From: Rhodoferax sp. BLA1
GTDB taxonomy: Bacteria; Pseudomonadota; Gammaproteobacteria; Burkholderiales; Burkholderiaceae_C
Direction of reading: 5' to 3'
DNA: 64,000 nucleotides
NCBI RefSeq assembly: GCF_013416775.1
Contig: NZ_SZVI01000010.1
Coordinates: forward strand, 62,001 to 126,000
Below are positions 1 to 9,001 of the stretch, one piece after another (within the stretch, counting starts at the first letter, position 1; every line of letters begins with the position of its first letter). Both the position numbers and the translations under genes were made by a program. Below the pieces are notes generated by a model. The model was not told the DNA's origin, did no database searches, and saw nothing but the letters and a program-made list of their open reading frames with translations.

Positions 1-3000
1 AAGCGGGCCGACAGCGCACACACCGGGTCCAGCCCGGTGTCCAGCGCAATCACCTGCTCGCTGGCGCCACCCGGTGCCAACGCCAGTTTGGCCTGCGGCT
101 GGCAACTGGCGCGGTTGCGGCCCTGCCAGCTCTGGCGGCTGGTGCTGAAACGCACCTGGCGCAGCGGGGCGCTGCTGTCGGTGAGGAAATGCGCCAAACG
201 CAGGCCCTGCTCGGTGGCCAGGCGCGGTTTGCGCTCCAGCAACAGTGCCTGGTGTGAGGCCACCCATTGGGCGCTGACAAACAGGTTGCTGAAGGCAGGG
301 TGCGCCTCGTCGGCACGCGCGTCCGAGAGCGCCACCTCAAACGCCGACAGCAACTCGATGTCCAGCGGCACATCACCGAGGTTGTGCAACTCCACCTGGC
401 GGAACTCGATGTCGTCCTCGGGGCTGACCCAGACCGTCATGTGGGCCTGCAGGTCGTCCCAGTCGCTGTCAAAACACATGCGGTCGGCGTGGAAGGCGCT
501 GCTGTAGTGCGCCGCCGGGTCGGGTGCCGGATGCTGGGTGAGTGAATACAGCGGTGTTTTGGGCCCCCGGCGCAGGTAAAAAAAGCTGCCCCGGTCATCG
601 CGCAGCGCGTCATCGCGGCTGCGGTTGATGCCAATCTGTTCAAAGCGGCTGCTGCCCGCGCCATTGGCGCGCAGCAACACACTGTAGCGACCGTTGGACA
701 ACAGCTGGGTCGGCTCCACCGCGCTGCTGCCGGGCAAGACCTCGCGCAGCAGGCCCTGGCTGAGGCGGCGTTGCGCCTGGCGGCGCAGGTTGGCCGGTGG
801 CGCGTACAGACCAGAGATTTCACGCGGAATACGCTCGTGCAAGAGGGAAGACACCGCCTGCAGGTGGGCGTTGGCCATGCCCCAGCGCTGCGCGGCTCCC
901 TGCAACAAGACATTGGCCAGCGCGACGATGCTCATGCCCTGGTGGTGCGCCATGAAGGTGGCCACCGGCACAAAGGGCTCGTCACCCACGCGCCGCGCCA
1001 CCGTGTAGTCCAGCGCCTCGATGAAGCCGTAGCGGCCACGGGCACCCAACTGTTCCAGCGTGGCGAAGTTTTCGCGCGCCAGATGGGGCGCCAGCATGGT
1101 GGCCAGCGCGGTGGCATAGGGCGCCACCACCAGCTCGTCGGGCGGGGTACGACGCAGCGCGAGCCGGGGCACACCTTGCGGTGCGTACTGGTAGGCCAGG
1201 GTGTAGTCGCTGGCGGCATAAGCCGACTCGGACACGCCCCAGGGCAGCCCCAGCGTTTTGGCAAAAGCCATTTGTTCATGCAGTGCGGTGTGGCAGGCGG
1301 CCAACAGCACACTGCCACGCGGTTCCTTGAGCACCAGGCTGGGCATCAGGTACTCGAACATCGAGCCGGTCCAGGAGCGCAGGCCAGCGTTGGCGCCACG
1401 CGCAAAAAAGGTGCGCCCCAGGTGCGCCCAATGCCGCACCGGCAAATCGCCCCGGGCCACACCGAGCAGGCTGGTCAGGCGTGACTCGGACGCCAGCAGG
1501 TCGTAAAAACTGGTGTCAAGCTGGTGCTCGGCCACGCGGTAACCAATGTGCAGCAGGTGGCGTTTGCCGGAATACAAAAAGCGGAAATCCGCCTGCCAGG
1601 CCAGGGTTTTGAGGCTGTGGGCCATGGCCAGCAGACGTTGGCGGGTGTGCTCGGGGTCTTGCGCCAGGGCGTCGAGCCGGGCCGAGTCTCGGGTGGCCCG
1701 GTGGTCGGCCAGCAACCATTTGAGTTCGTCACGTGCGCTGGTCGACAACTGCATGCGCTGTTTTATCAGCGGTTTGATCCGGGCCCGGGCGGCCTGCAAC
1801 GCCACCTGGCTCGCAGTGGCGTCGTCTGGGGCTTCTGCAAATTCCAGGCAGGCTTGCGCCACTGCCAGCAGGTGGCCACACAGGTTGCCACTGTCCACCG
1901 TGGAGACATACATCGGCAACATGGGCAGGGCAGTCTGGGTGTCGTACCAGTTCATGAAATGGCCCTGGTAACGCTCCATGCCTTGCAGGGTGGCCAGGGT
2001 GGCGTCCAGTCGGCTCAGCAGCTCCTGGGTGCCGATCCAGCCAAATTGGCGGGCGCAGGCGGTGCTCAGCAGGTACATGCCGATGTTGGTCGGTGAGGTG
2101 CGGTGTGCCACCAGGTCGTGTGGCAGCACCTGCAGGTTGTCGGGTGGCAGGTGGTGGTCTTGCGGGCCGACACAGCGCTCAAACAAGCGCCAGGTGTCGC
2201 GCGCCACACCGTGCAGGTAGGTCTGGTCGGCTGGCGGCAGTTGTTCTTCTTTGAGCAGTGGGCTCACCCGGCTCACCCACCAGGTCCACAGCGGTGCAGC
2301 GCCCCACAAAATACATAGCACGATGCCCAATACGGATAAGGGCTGGGGACCTAAAAGAAGCATCAACAGCAGCACAACCGCGACCAGCGGCTCACGCCAA
2401 TGCTGGCGTGTCACATCGACCAGGGTCGACTTGGCCTGGGCCTGGGCTGAGGCCGCAGTGGTCCACTGCAACAAATGGCGTCGGCTCACCAGGGTGCGGT
2501 AGAGCGCCCGGCTTATCGCGTCCAGGCTGGCCAGTGCCTGCTGCAACAGCTCGGCAAGCAGCCACAGGCCGCTGAGCAGCGCACGCGCCAGGTCAATCAG
2601 AGCCTCGCGGTAAAAGTGCCGTTTGGCAATGTCGTCGCGGCTCGGTGACAGCCCCGCCAGGGCGCCCATCAGTGGCCCGGCGGAAAACGCCGCCAGCACC
2701 AGCAACAGCGCCACCCAGGGCGACAGGCCAAAGCCCGCCAGCGAGAGCAGCAACAGCCCGAGTGACATCGGCGCCACCAGAGAACGGCGCAGGTTGTCGG
2801 TCATTTTCCAGAGGTGGATCGGCCGCAGGCCATAACGCCCGGGCCGCAGCATGATCGGCAGCAGCTGCCAGTCGCCGCGGGTCCAGCGGTTCACCCGCGA
2901 GGCGGCCACGTCGGCATGGAAGGGCGCGTCTTCAATCACCGAGATGTCGGTCACCGCGGCGCAGCGGGCGATCGAGCCTTCGATCAAATCATGGCTGAGC

Positions 3001-5231
3001 ACCTGGCCCTCGGGCAGGCGGCTCGCCAGCACCGCGTGCACCGCGTGGACATGCAACAGGCCCTTGCCGGTGAAGGTGCCCTCGGAAAACACGTCCTGGT
3101 AGACCTCGGAGCTGGCCGCGCTGTACGGGTCCATGCCACATTGGCCGGCAAATAACCAGTGGTAACGCGTGAATTCGCTGAGATCGGGCAACGGTGTCGC
3201 CACACGCGGCTGCAAGATGCCGTAGCCCGACACCACCCGCTGGCCGCTGGCATCGAGCTGCGGCTGGTTGTGCGGGTGGGCTGCCACCCCCACCAGCTCA
3301 CGCAGGCGACCCGGTGGCAACTGGGTGTCGCTGTCGAGCGTGAGCACATACGCCACACCGGTCGCCAGGCGCGAGCTGTCGCCCAGGTCCAGAAACGCAG
3401 CCGCATCACCGGTGGCCAGCGCGCTGATCAGCAGCTCCAGCTTGCCACGTTTGCGCTCCCAGCCAATCCAGCGCTGTTCGGTCTGGCTGTAGTGGCGTTC
3501 GCGGTGTAACAGGATAAAACGCGGCGCACCAGTGCCATTCGCATCGGGCGGGTGGCGGGTGTTGAGTGCCTGGATCTGTGCCAGCGCGCTGGCCAGGTTG
3601 TCGCCATCCGCGGCGGTGTGTACGCTGTCGGCATCGAGCCAGTCGGTCAGCAGCGCAAACTGCGCTTGTGCTTCGGGGTTGGCCAGGTAATGCAGGTGCA
3701 ACCGGTGTGCAAGCTCCTGGGCCGCAGCCGGGCCGCTGAGCATGCCCGGAATCACCACCAGCACCCGGTGCGCTGCGGGTATGCCGTCAACGAGCGCCAG
3801 GCGAGGCAGGTGTTGCGGGCGCACCAGCTCGCTGATCAGCCGGTTGATAACCGCCACCACCGCCTCGGACGCGGGAAACAAGGCCAGCAGCGCCAGCAGC
3901 AGCAAGCCCCAGTCGGGGGCGCTCAGGTGGTGGCGTAACAGCAGCCACAGCAACCCACCCAGCACCAGTAGCAGGGTGCCCAGGTACAGCGGCAGCGCCA
4001 GGTGGCGTGTCACCAACAGCCAGGCCCGGGCGCGCCAGTCGCCTAGCCCCAGGGCTTGCAGCAGCTGGGGTTGGCCAGTGCCCACCAGCCAGTGCATGGC
4101 CACCTCGCCGGGCTGGTGCAGGTCGCCCGCGCTGGCCATCTGGTCCAGCAGCTGTTGTGCTACCTGCACTTCGCTCTTGCCGCTGCGCCGCGCCAGTTTC
4201 TCCACCGCGTGCAGACTCTGGTCGCGGGTGGTGTTGTCCTCCAAGGCAAACACCGGCTGTGTCAGCATCAGGCGCATCAGTGCGCTGGTGCGGGCAATGA
4301 TGTCGGGCCAGTCGGCGTCACCAATCGCGCGTAGCGAGGTGATGGCGTTGCTGACACTCAGGTTGTCGGCGGCCTGGTCGGCCGCTTGCTGGGCTTGCAG
4401 GCTGGCCAGGTCGGGCAGGGCGTTGTTGAGCCATGCTTGCACGCTGGCCTGCTCGTTGCCAAGGCGGCCAATGCGCTGGTCTTGCAGGCGTTGTGCCATC
4501 TGCAGCAAAAACACCCGCCCCACACCACGTGTGTTGAGCTGGGCCAGCACCTCATTGAGGGCCTCCACAGACAGGGTGTCGATGGCATCAAAACACAGGT
4601 TGGCGGCTTCGCGCGCGGCCTTGTGGGTGGCAATGCTCTCGGCCAGACGGCGCAGGTTTTCCAGCAGCACCACCCGCAAGGTGGTGGGCAGTGCCCACAT
4701 CTCGCTCAGGTTGAGCTGGCGCACCTCTTCGTAGGCGCACAGGTATTCGACCAGCAGGGACTCGTCAAAGGCGCCATCGGTGTGGGCCACAAAAGCCCAG
4801 GCCACGCCATAGATGCGGGGCAGGCCGGCCAGCGGCTCGTCCTGCAGCAGCGGTAGCTCGCGGTAGTAGCTGCGCGGCAGACCTTCGCGGATCTCCTTGA
4901 TCTGGGCTTCGACCAGGTGAAAGTTGTCCAGCAACCATTCGGCGGCCGGGCTGATGTCATACCCGGTGCTGGCTAGTGTCCCGAGGTACTGGTGGGCTTC
5001 GCGCAGCGCACTGACATTGTCCTGGATACGCGGGAAAAACCGCGCGGCACCGGCAGTGGCGCGTGCCGCGCGGTGGGTTTCGGCCAAGCTGCGGCCATGC
5101 TGGGCAAATCGCTGCGGGCCAAAGATCTCGGAGCGGATCGGGACCTGGATCGGCCCGTTGGCGCTGTCGAGCAATTGGCACAGCGCCGCTGGCGCGCCCG
5201 GCAGCAGCGTGGGCAAGGTGTTGCGCACCAT
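1..5231 (-). CDS. ndvB: Cyclic beta-1,2-glucan synthase, N-terminal part (NdvB/ChvB-like, GT84 plus GH94)
   Basis: The frame stays open from the ATG at 5231 to the window edge, giving 1743 codons; the C-terminus lies outside. The family makes periplasmic cyclic beta-1,2-glucans: an inner-membrane GT84 domain elongates the chain and a GH94-type phosphorylase domain sets its length. Family signatures seen in translation are AAEWLLDNF near residue 90, hydrophobic segments near 397-465, TLDSDTQLPPGRL near 630, FAGQCGMDPYS near 690 followed by YQDVFSEGTFTGKG, RWTRGDWQLLP near 780, a second hydrophobic region near 810-1000, and HHQGMS near 1430 in the phosphorylase half. An in-frame TAG ends the upstream small gene nine bases before this ATG, so the two are probably co-transcribed. 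A copy of the dispersed stem repeat appears to sit in frame near residues 961-975. Usual family length is about 2800 residues. Start and family are well supported; exact glucan product is inferred. Confidence 0.9.
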   Translation of the reverse strand, partial: MVRNTLPTLLPGAPAALCQLLDSANGPIQVPIRSEIFGPQRFAQHGRSLAETHRAARATAGAARFFPRIQDNVSALREAHQYLGTLASTGYDISPAAEWLLDNFHLVEAQIKEIREGLPRSYYRELPLLQDEPLAGLPRIYGVAWAFVAHTDGAFDESLLVEYLCAYEEVRQLNLSEMWALPTTLRVVLLENLRRLAESIATHKAAREAANLCFDAIDTLSVEALNEVLAQLNTRGVGRVFLLQMAQRLQDQRIGRLGNEQASVQAWLNNALPDLASLQAQQAADQAADNLSVSNAITSLRAIGDADWPDIIARTSALMRLMLTQPVFALEDNTTRDQSLHAVEKLARRSGKSEVQVAQQLLDQMASAGDLHQPGEVAMHWLVGTGQPQLLQALGLGDWRARAWLLVTRHLALPLYLGTLLLVLGGLLWLLLRHHLSAPDWGLLLLALLALFPASEAVVAVINRLISELVRPQHLPRLALVDGIPAAHRVLVVIPGMLSGPAAAQELAHRLHLHYLANPEAQAQFALLTDWLDADSVHTAADGDNLASALAQIQALNTRHPPDANGTGAPRFILLHRERHYSQTEQRWIGWERKRGKLELLISALATGDAAAFLDLGDSSRLATGVAYVLTLDSDTQLPPGRLRELVGVAAHPHNQPQLDASGQRVVSGYGILQPRVATPLPDLSEFTRYHWLFAGQCGMDPYSAASSEVYQDVFSEGTFTGKGLLHVHAVHAVLASRLPEGQVLSHDLIEGSIARCAAVTDISVIEDAPFHADVAASRVNRWTRGDWQLLPIMLRPGRYGLRPIHLWKMTDNLRRSLVAPMSLGLLLLSLAGFGLSPWVALLLVLAAFSAGPLMGALAGLSPSRDDIAKRHFYREALIDLARALLSGLWLLAELLQQALASLDAISRALYRTLVSRRHLLQWTTAASAQAQAKSTLVDVTRQHWREPLVAVVLLLMLLLGPQPLSVLGIVLCILWGAAPLWTWWVSRVSPLLKEEQLPPADQTYLHGVARDTWRLFERCVGPQDHHLPPDNLQVLPHDLVAHRTSPTNIGMYLLSTACARQFGWIGTQELLSRLDATLATLQGMERYQGHFMNWYDTQTALPMLPMYVSTVDSGNLCGHLLAVAQACLEFAEAPDDATASQVALQAARARIKPLIKQRMQLSTSARDELKWLLADHRATRDSARLDALAQDPEHTRQRLLAMAHSLKTLAWQADFRFLYSGKRHLLHIGYRVAEHQLDTSFYDLLASESRLTSLLGVARGDLPVRHWAHLGRTFFARGANAGLRSWTGSMFEYLMPSLVLKEPRGSVLLAACHTALHEQMAFAKTLGLPWGVSESAYAASDYTLAYQYAPQGVPRLALRRTPPDELVVAPYATALATMLAPHLARENFATLEQLGARGRYGFIEALDYTVARRVGDEPFVPVATFMAHHQGMSIVALANVLLQGAAQRWGMANAHLQAVSSLLHERIPREISGLYAPPANLRRQAQRRLSQGLLREVLPGSSAVEPTQLLSNGRYSVLLRANGAGSSRFEQIGINRSRDDALRDDRGSFFYLRRGPKTPLYSLTQHPAPDPAAHYSSAFHADRMCFDSDWDDLQAHMTVWVSPEDDIEFRQVELHNLGDVPLDIELLSAFEVALSDARADEAHPAFSNLFVSAQWVASHQALLLERKPRLATEQGLRLAHFLTDSSAPLRQVRFSTSRQSWQGRNRASCQPQAKLALAPGGASEQVIALDTGLDPVCALSAR
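2308..2351 (-). repeat. Dispersed stem repeat, degenerate copy inside the glucan synthase gene
   Basis: Read on the minus strand this stretch has the order of elements of the dispersed repeat: a GGCCTC-like block, CCAGCCCTTAT, a short loop, a weakened GGGC arm and GTGCTATGTATTTT. The stem is partly decayed. It is read in frame as part of a hydrophobic segment (PQPLSVLGIVLCIL), so the gene is not broken. Similarity is clear by eye but weaker than for the intergenic copies. Confidence 0.5.
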
Positions 5232-5240
5232 GGCGCGCGC

Positions 5241-5483
5241 CTAGAACAACCAGATGTTCACGCCCAGAAAGACGACGACCACCACCACTGTGGTGACAAA
5301 ACGTGCCGCCATGAAACCACGCAACTTCTGTGCGGCACAGTGCAGGCTGAGCAAATGCCGGTGTTTGTTTTTGCAGCTGTCCAGGTGTTCGCCCAGCGCC
5401 TCCAGTTCACCCGGAGAGGTGTCTGCGACGAGGCCGTTGGAAGCGGTGCTCCAGCCTTGGGCTGGGTAAGTGAAGTGGATCAT
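5241..5483 (-). CDS. Small protein with one C-terminal membrane helix, upstream of the glucan synthase
   Basis: An 80-residue ORF. The first 60 residues are polar with charged stretches; the last 20 (VTTVVVVVVFLGVNIWLF) form a single membrane helix ending at the C-terminus, which suggests a tail-anchored inner-membrane protein. Its TAG stop lies nine bases before the ATG of the glucan synthase, so the two genes are probably translated from one message. I do not recognise the family. A possible role is helping or anchoring the glucan synthase, but this is inferred only from position. The ribosome site before the ATG (AGGGCCCGACC) is weak, and the start could lie at an internal methionine. Confidence 0.55.
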   Translation of the reverse strand: MIHFTYPAQGWSTASNGLVADTSPGELEALGEHLDSCKNKHRHLLSLHCAAQKLRGFMAARFVTTVVVVVVFLGVNIWLF

Positions 5484-5806
5484 GGTCGGGCCCTGGGTTA
5501 TGTTTGACGGATGACGACGTGCCGCTGGGGCGCGCCGTCAAGGGCTTGGGAGGTCTTGGGCTGCAGTGTGCCCAGCGCTGCGGCTTGGGTCTGTGCGCTG
5601 CCGAACACTGGTGCACCTGGGGGTGCCGGACACCGCTGGATGGTGTTCAGAGAGTATGTAACAGATTGGCAGATGGCCCTTTTGAAAAAAGGGCTTGTTG
5701 CTATGTTTATGGGAGCATATTCAAGCGCTGCAGCGCCTGTGTTATCCAGCGTACAGACCTCCCAACACCAGGTCTCTAAGGTCATGATCTTCTACCGGAG
5801 AACAGC
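5484..5806. other. Intergenic region with a dispersed repeat and divergent promoters
   Basis: This 323-base gap separates the minus-strand glucan synthase pair from the plus-strand antitoxin-like gene, so it should hold two divergent promoters. It contains one stem repeat (5671-5718). Short ORFs exist on both strands but read through the repeat and show no family signature, so I do not call them. Confidence 0.6.
5671..5718 (+). repeat. Dispersed stem repeat, intergenic copy
   Basis: A GGCCCTTTTGAAAAAAGGGC hairpin is followed by TTGTTGCTATGTTTATGGGAGC, the same element order (GGCC block, CCCTT stem, AAGGG stem, GCTAT tail) as the other copies in the window. Confidence 0.75.
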
Positions 5807-6331
5807 ATGACTGAATTGAACAAGGTCGCAACCCAGGCACCGTTGGCGCAGCACAGGCTGCCGCGACTGGTTTCAGGCAGCATGCCCGTGGCGCCGGCGC
5901 TGGACTTGCCGACGGCGTCTGACCAGCAGTTCATGACCATGCTCAAAGCCTATCGTCACAGCGGTGGTTTGCTACGTGCGCCGGATGTGGCTGCCCGCTG
6001 CAGACCGCACAGCGGCACCGATGTGCGCACCCTGGCGCATTGGATCGCCCAGCGCCAGGTGGTGAGTTTTGAGTGGCTGTCGCGCATCTGGCTGCCAGTG
6101 TTCCAATTTCAACGTGCCGACATGAGCCGCCAGCAGGGTTTGGCCGAGGTGTTGTCGGAGCTGGTGGGGGTGTATGACAACTGGCAGCTGGCCAACTGGT
6201 TTGCCCTGCCCAACCACTGGCTGGCAGACACCACACCCGCAGACCGGCTGGCAGACGCGCCGGCCGAGGTGCTCACCGCCGCCCGTGCCGAGCAGTTCTT
6301 GCCCACCGCGCAACGCCTGGCACGCTACTGA
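5807..6331 (+). CDS. Antitoxin-like protein with MbcA/ParS/Xre-type C-terminal domain
   Basis: 174 residues, with a ribosome site GGAG six bases before the ATG. The middle contains FEWLSRIWLPVFQFQRADM and the C-terminal third contains YDNWQLANWFALPNHWLADTTPADRL, which resembles the toxin-binding half of MbcA/ParS/Xre antitoxins (a W-F/L-x-x-P-N-x-x-L turn followed by T-P-x-x-L). Such antitoxins normally pair with RES-domain toxins, but no RES gene is adjacent: upstream is the divergent glucan synthase pair and downstream, past a repeat, is pflB. It is therefore either an orphan antitoxin or a regulator using the same fold. Domain assignment is by eye and moderately sure; function is unknown. 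Confidence 0.6.
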   Translation: MTELNKVATQAPLAQHRLPRLVSGSMPVAPALDLPTASDQQFMTMLKAYRHSGGLLRAPDVAARCRPHSGTDVRTLAHWIAQRQVVSFEWLSRIWLPVFQFQRADMSRQQGLAEVLSELVGVYDNWQLANWFALPNHWLADTTPADRLADAPAEVLTAARAEQFLPTAQRLARY

Positions 6332-6390
6332 ATAGATAGAAATACACCCATATTTCATAAGGGATTGAGGCCAAAATGCCTTCTATCTAT
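6332..6390 (-). repeat. Dispersed stem repeat with perfect 10-bp terminal inverted repeats
   Basis: On the minus strand this reads GGCATTTTGGCCTCAATCCC followed by TTATGAAATATGGG, the repeat consensus. It is bounded by exact inverted repeats ATAGATAGAA (6332-6341) and TTCTATCTAT (6381-6390). It starts right after the stop codon of the preceding gene and probably acts as its terminator. Confidence 0.75.
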
Positions 6391-6495
6391 GACAGCATAG
6401 GGCGGCTGATGCTGTGCGGCAGGCCTGACTTGGCAGGCGGGACGACGTGAAGCTGCCAAGTTGTTCATTTTTCGTTCATTATTTTTTAATTATTA

Positions 6496-6509
6496 TTGAT
6501 CCTGATCAA
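6496..6509. promoter_or_regulatory. FNR/Anr-type operator upstream of pflB
   Basis: TTGATCCTGATCAA is a perfect match to the FNR consensus TTGAT-N4-ATCAA. It lies 209 bases before the pflB start, in the only promoter-sized gap of this operon. FNR-family activators switch on pflB under low oxygen in other bacteria, so anaerobic induction is expected here. I could not place a convincing -10 box with confidence. Confidence 0.8.
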
Positions 6510-6718
6510 GTGAAACTGGGTTTGGCGGCTTGGGGTGGCTTGTGTAAAACTTCCATTAAGCGACAATAAACTTCATACGGTGAAATCAATACGCCGTTGG
6601 ATCTCCCGGTGATACAGTCTTTTTCCGCGTGCCGAGCAGCCAGCTCAGGCGGAGCACCCAGGGCTCTCGTGGCCGGGCAGATATCTCACACCTTCAATTT
6701 CTTGAAAAGGAGTTAACG

Positions 6719-8989
6719 ATGGGTTCAGTGGATAAAGAGTTGGCAATGAGCACCCCAGACAAAAACTTGTCTGCTTGGGACGGCTTCAAACAGGGCAAAT
6801 GGACGCGTGAAATCAATGTGCGCGACTTCATTCAGGACAACTTCACGCCCTACACCGGCGACAGCGCTTTCCTGGCGCCCACCACACCACGCACCGACGA
6901 ACTCTGGGGCCAGGTCAAGGAATTGATGAAGGAAGAGATCCAGAAGGGTATTCTGGACGTGGAAACCAAGGTGATCGCAGGCATTGACGCCTCCGGCCCG
7001 GGTTACATCAACAAAGGTCTGGAACAGATTGTGGGTCTGCAGACTGATGCGCCGCTGAAGCGCGCCATCATGCCGTTTGGCGGCATCCGCACGGTGCAAA
7101 GCGCCCTCAAGGCTTATGGCCGCGAGATGGACCCCGAAACCGCACGTGTTTTCAAATACCGCAAGACCCACAACGACGGCGTGTTTGACGCTTACACCAA
7201 GAAAATGATGGCGGTGCGCAGCTCCGGCATCATCACCGGCTTGCCCGATGCTTATGGCCGTGGCCGCATCATTGGTGACTACCGCCGCGTGGCCTTGTAC
7301 GGGGTGGACCGCCTGATTGAAGACAAACAGGCCCAACTGACCTCGCTCGACTTTGACGTGATGGACAGCGACACGATCCAGAAGCGTGAAGAAACCGCCG
7401 AGCAGATCCGCGCGCTGAAAGAACTCATCACCATGGCCAAGAGCTACGGTTTTGACATCAGCCAGCCCGCCCGCAACGGCAAAGAAGCCATCCAGTGGAC
7501 CTATTTCGCCTACCTGGGCGCGATCAAGGAACAAGACGGTGCCGCCATGTCGCTGGGCCGGGTCTCGACCTTCCTGGACATCTACATCCAGCGTGATCTG
7601 GTCAACGGTGAACTCACCGAGTCGGCCGCACAGGAGCTGATCGACCATTTCGTCATGAAATTGCGCATGGTGCGTTTCCTGCGTCCGCCAGCATACAACG
7701 CGCTGTTCTCGGGCGACCCAACCTGGGTCACCGAAGCCCTGGGTGGTATGTCGCAAGCCGGTATCCCGATGGTCACCAAGACCAGCTACCGCTTCCTGCA
7801 CACCCTGTACAACCTGGGTGCCGCGCCCGAGCCGAACCTGACGGTGTTGTGGTCCGAGCGCCTGCCGGCCAACTTCAAGAAGTACTGCGCCAAGGTGTCG
7901 ATCGACACCAGCTCGTTGCAGTACGAAAACGACGATCTGATGCGCCCGCTCTACACCGACGATTACGGCATCGCCTGCTGCGTCTCGGCCATGACGATTG
8001 GCAAACAGATGCAGTTCTTTGGTGCCCGCGCCAACCTGGCCAAGTGCATGTTGTACGCGATCAACGGCGGTATTGACGAAAAATCTGGCGAACAAGTTGG
8101 CCCACCGTTCTCACCGATCACCGGCGACTACCTGGACTACGACGAGGTGATGTACCGCTACGAGCAGTTCATGAAATGGCTGGCTCGCCTGTACGTCAAC
8201 ACGCTCAACGTCATCCACTACATGCATGACAAGTATTGCTACGAACGCCTGGAGATGGCGCTGCATGACCGCGACATCTTGCGCACCATGGCCTGCGGCA
8301 TGGCCGGTCTGTCGGTGGTGGCGGACTCGTTCTCGGCGATGAAATACGCCAAGGTCAAGATCATCCGCAACGAAGCCGGTCTGGCCGTGGATTACGAGAT
8401 TGAAGGCGAGTACCCGCAGTACGGCAACAACGACGACCGTGTGGACCAGATTGCGGTGGACATCATGACCCGTTTCATGACCGAAATCCGCAAACACGAT
8501 TGCTACCGCAACGCCAAGCCGACCCAGTCGATCCTGACCATCACCTCCAACGTGGTGTACGGTAAAGCCACTGGCAACACGCCAGACGGTCGCAAGGCCG
8601 GTGAACCGTTTGCACCGGGTGCCAACCCGATGCACGGGCGGGATCACAACGGCGCGGTGGCTTCGATGGCCTCGGTGGCCAAGCTGCCCTACGAATACGC
8701 AGCTGACGGCATTTCGTACACCTTCTCGATCGTGCCCAAAGCGCTGGGTAAGGTGGACAAGGAGCGCGTGGACAACCTGTGTGGCATTTTGGACGCCTAC
8801 TTCACCGATGGCGGCCACCACATCAACGTCAACGTGTTCAATGTGGAGACACTCAAGGACGCGATGGAGCACCCTGAGAAGTACCCGCAGCTCACCATCC
8901 GGATCTCGGGCTACGCGGTCAACTTCATCAAGCTCACGCGTGAACAGCAGTTGGATGTGATCAACCGCACCCTGCACGAGCGCATTTAA
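6719..8989 (+). CDS. pflB: Formate C-acetyltransferase (pyruvate formate-lyase)
   Basis: Catalyses pyruvate + CoA to acetyl-CoA + formate in the cytoplasm under anoxia, using a glycyl radical. The 756-residue product is close to the usual 760. The two adjacent catalytic cysteines lie in [10 protein letters not shown] near residue 419, and the radical glycine in RISGYAVNF near the C-terminus. I chose the ATG at 6719 because AAGGAG lies a few bases upstream and the length fits; the frame is also open 90 bases further up from a start at 6629. A perfect FNR box lies upstream, and the activating enzyme gene follows after 12 bases. PFL is not common in respiratory Comamonadaceae, so its presence suggests real fermentative or micro-oxic metabolism. 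Confidence 0.97.
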   Translation: MGSVDKELAMSTPDKNLSAWDGFKQGKWTREINVRDFIQDNFTPYTGDSAFLAPTTPRTDELWGQVKELMKEEIQKGILDVETKVIAGIDASGPGYINKGLEQIVGLQTDAPLKRAIMPFGGIRTVQSALKAYGREMDPETARVFKYRKTHNDGVFDAYTKKMMAVRSSGIITGLPDAYGRGRIIGDYRRVALYGVDRLIEDKQAQLTSLDFDVMDSDTIQKREETAEQIRALKELITMAKSYGFDISQPARNGKEAIQWTYFAYLGAIKEQDGAAMSLGRVSTFLDIYIQRDLVNGELTESAAQELIDHFVMKLRMVRFLRPPAYNALFSGDPTWVTEALGGMSQAGIPMVTKTSYRFLHTLYNLGAAPEPNLTVLWSERLPANFKKYCAKVSIDTSSLQYENDDLMRPLYTDDYGIACCVSAMTIGKQMQFFGARANLAKCMLYAINGGIDEKSGEQVGPPFSPITGDYLDYDEVMYRYEQFMKWLARLYVNTLNVIHYMHDKYCYERLEMALHDRDILRTMACGMAGLSVVADSFSAMKYAKVKIIRNEAGLAVDYEIEGEYPQYGNNDDRVDQIAVDIMTRFMTEIRKHDCYRNAKPTQSILTITSNVVYGKATGNTPDGRKAGEPFAPGANPMHGRDHNGAVASMASVAKLPYEYAADGISYTFSIVPKALGKVDKERVDNLCGILDAYFTDGGHHINVNVFNVETLKDAMEHPEKYPQLTIRISGYAVNFIKLTREQQLDVINRTLHERI

Positions 8990-9001
8990 GCGGGGCGGTT
9001 G

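Noticed and set aside
6725..8095. Long minus-strand ORF of 456 codons opposite pflB
   Set aside because: It is antisense to a clearly conserved gene and its translation is His/Val/Gln-rich with no domain, as expected for shadow frames in high-GC DNA.
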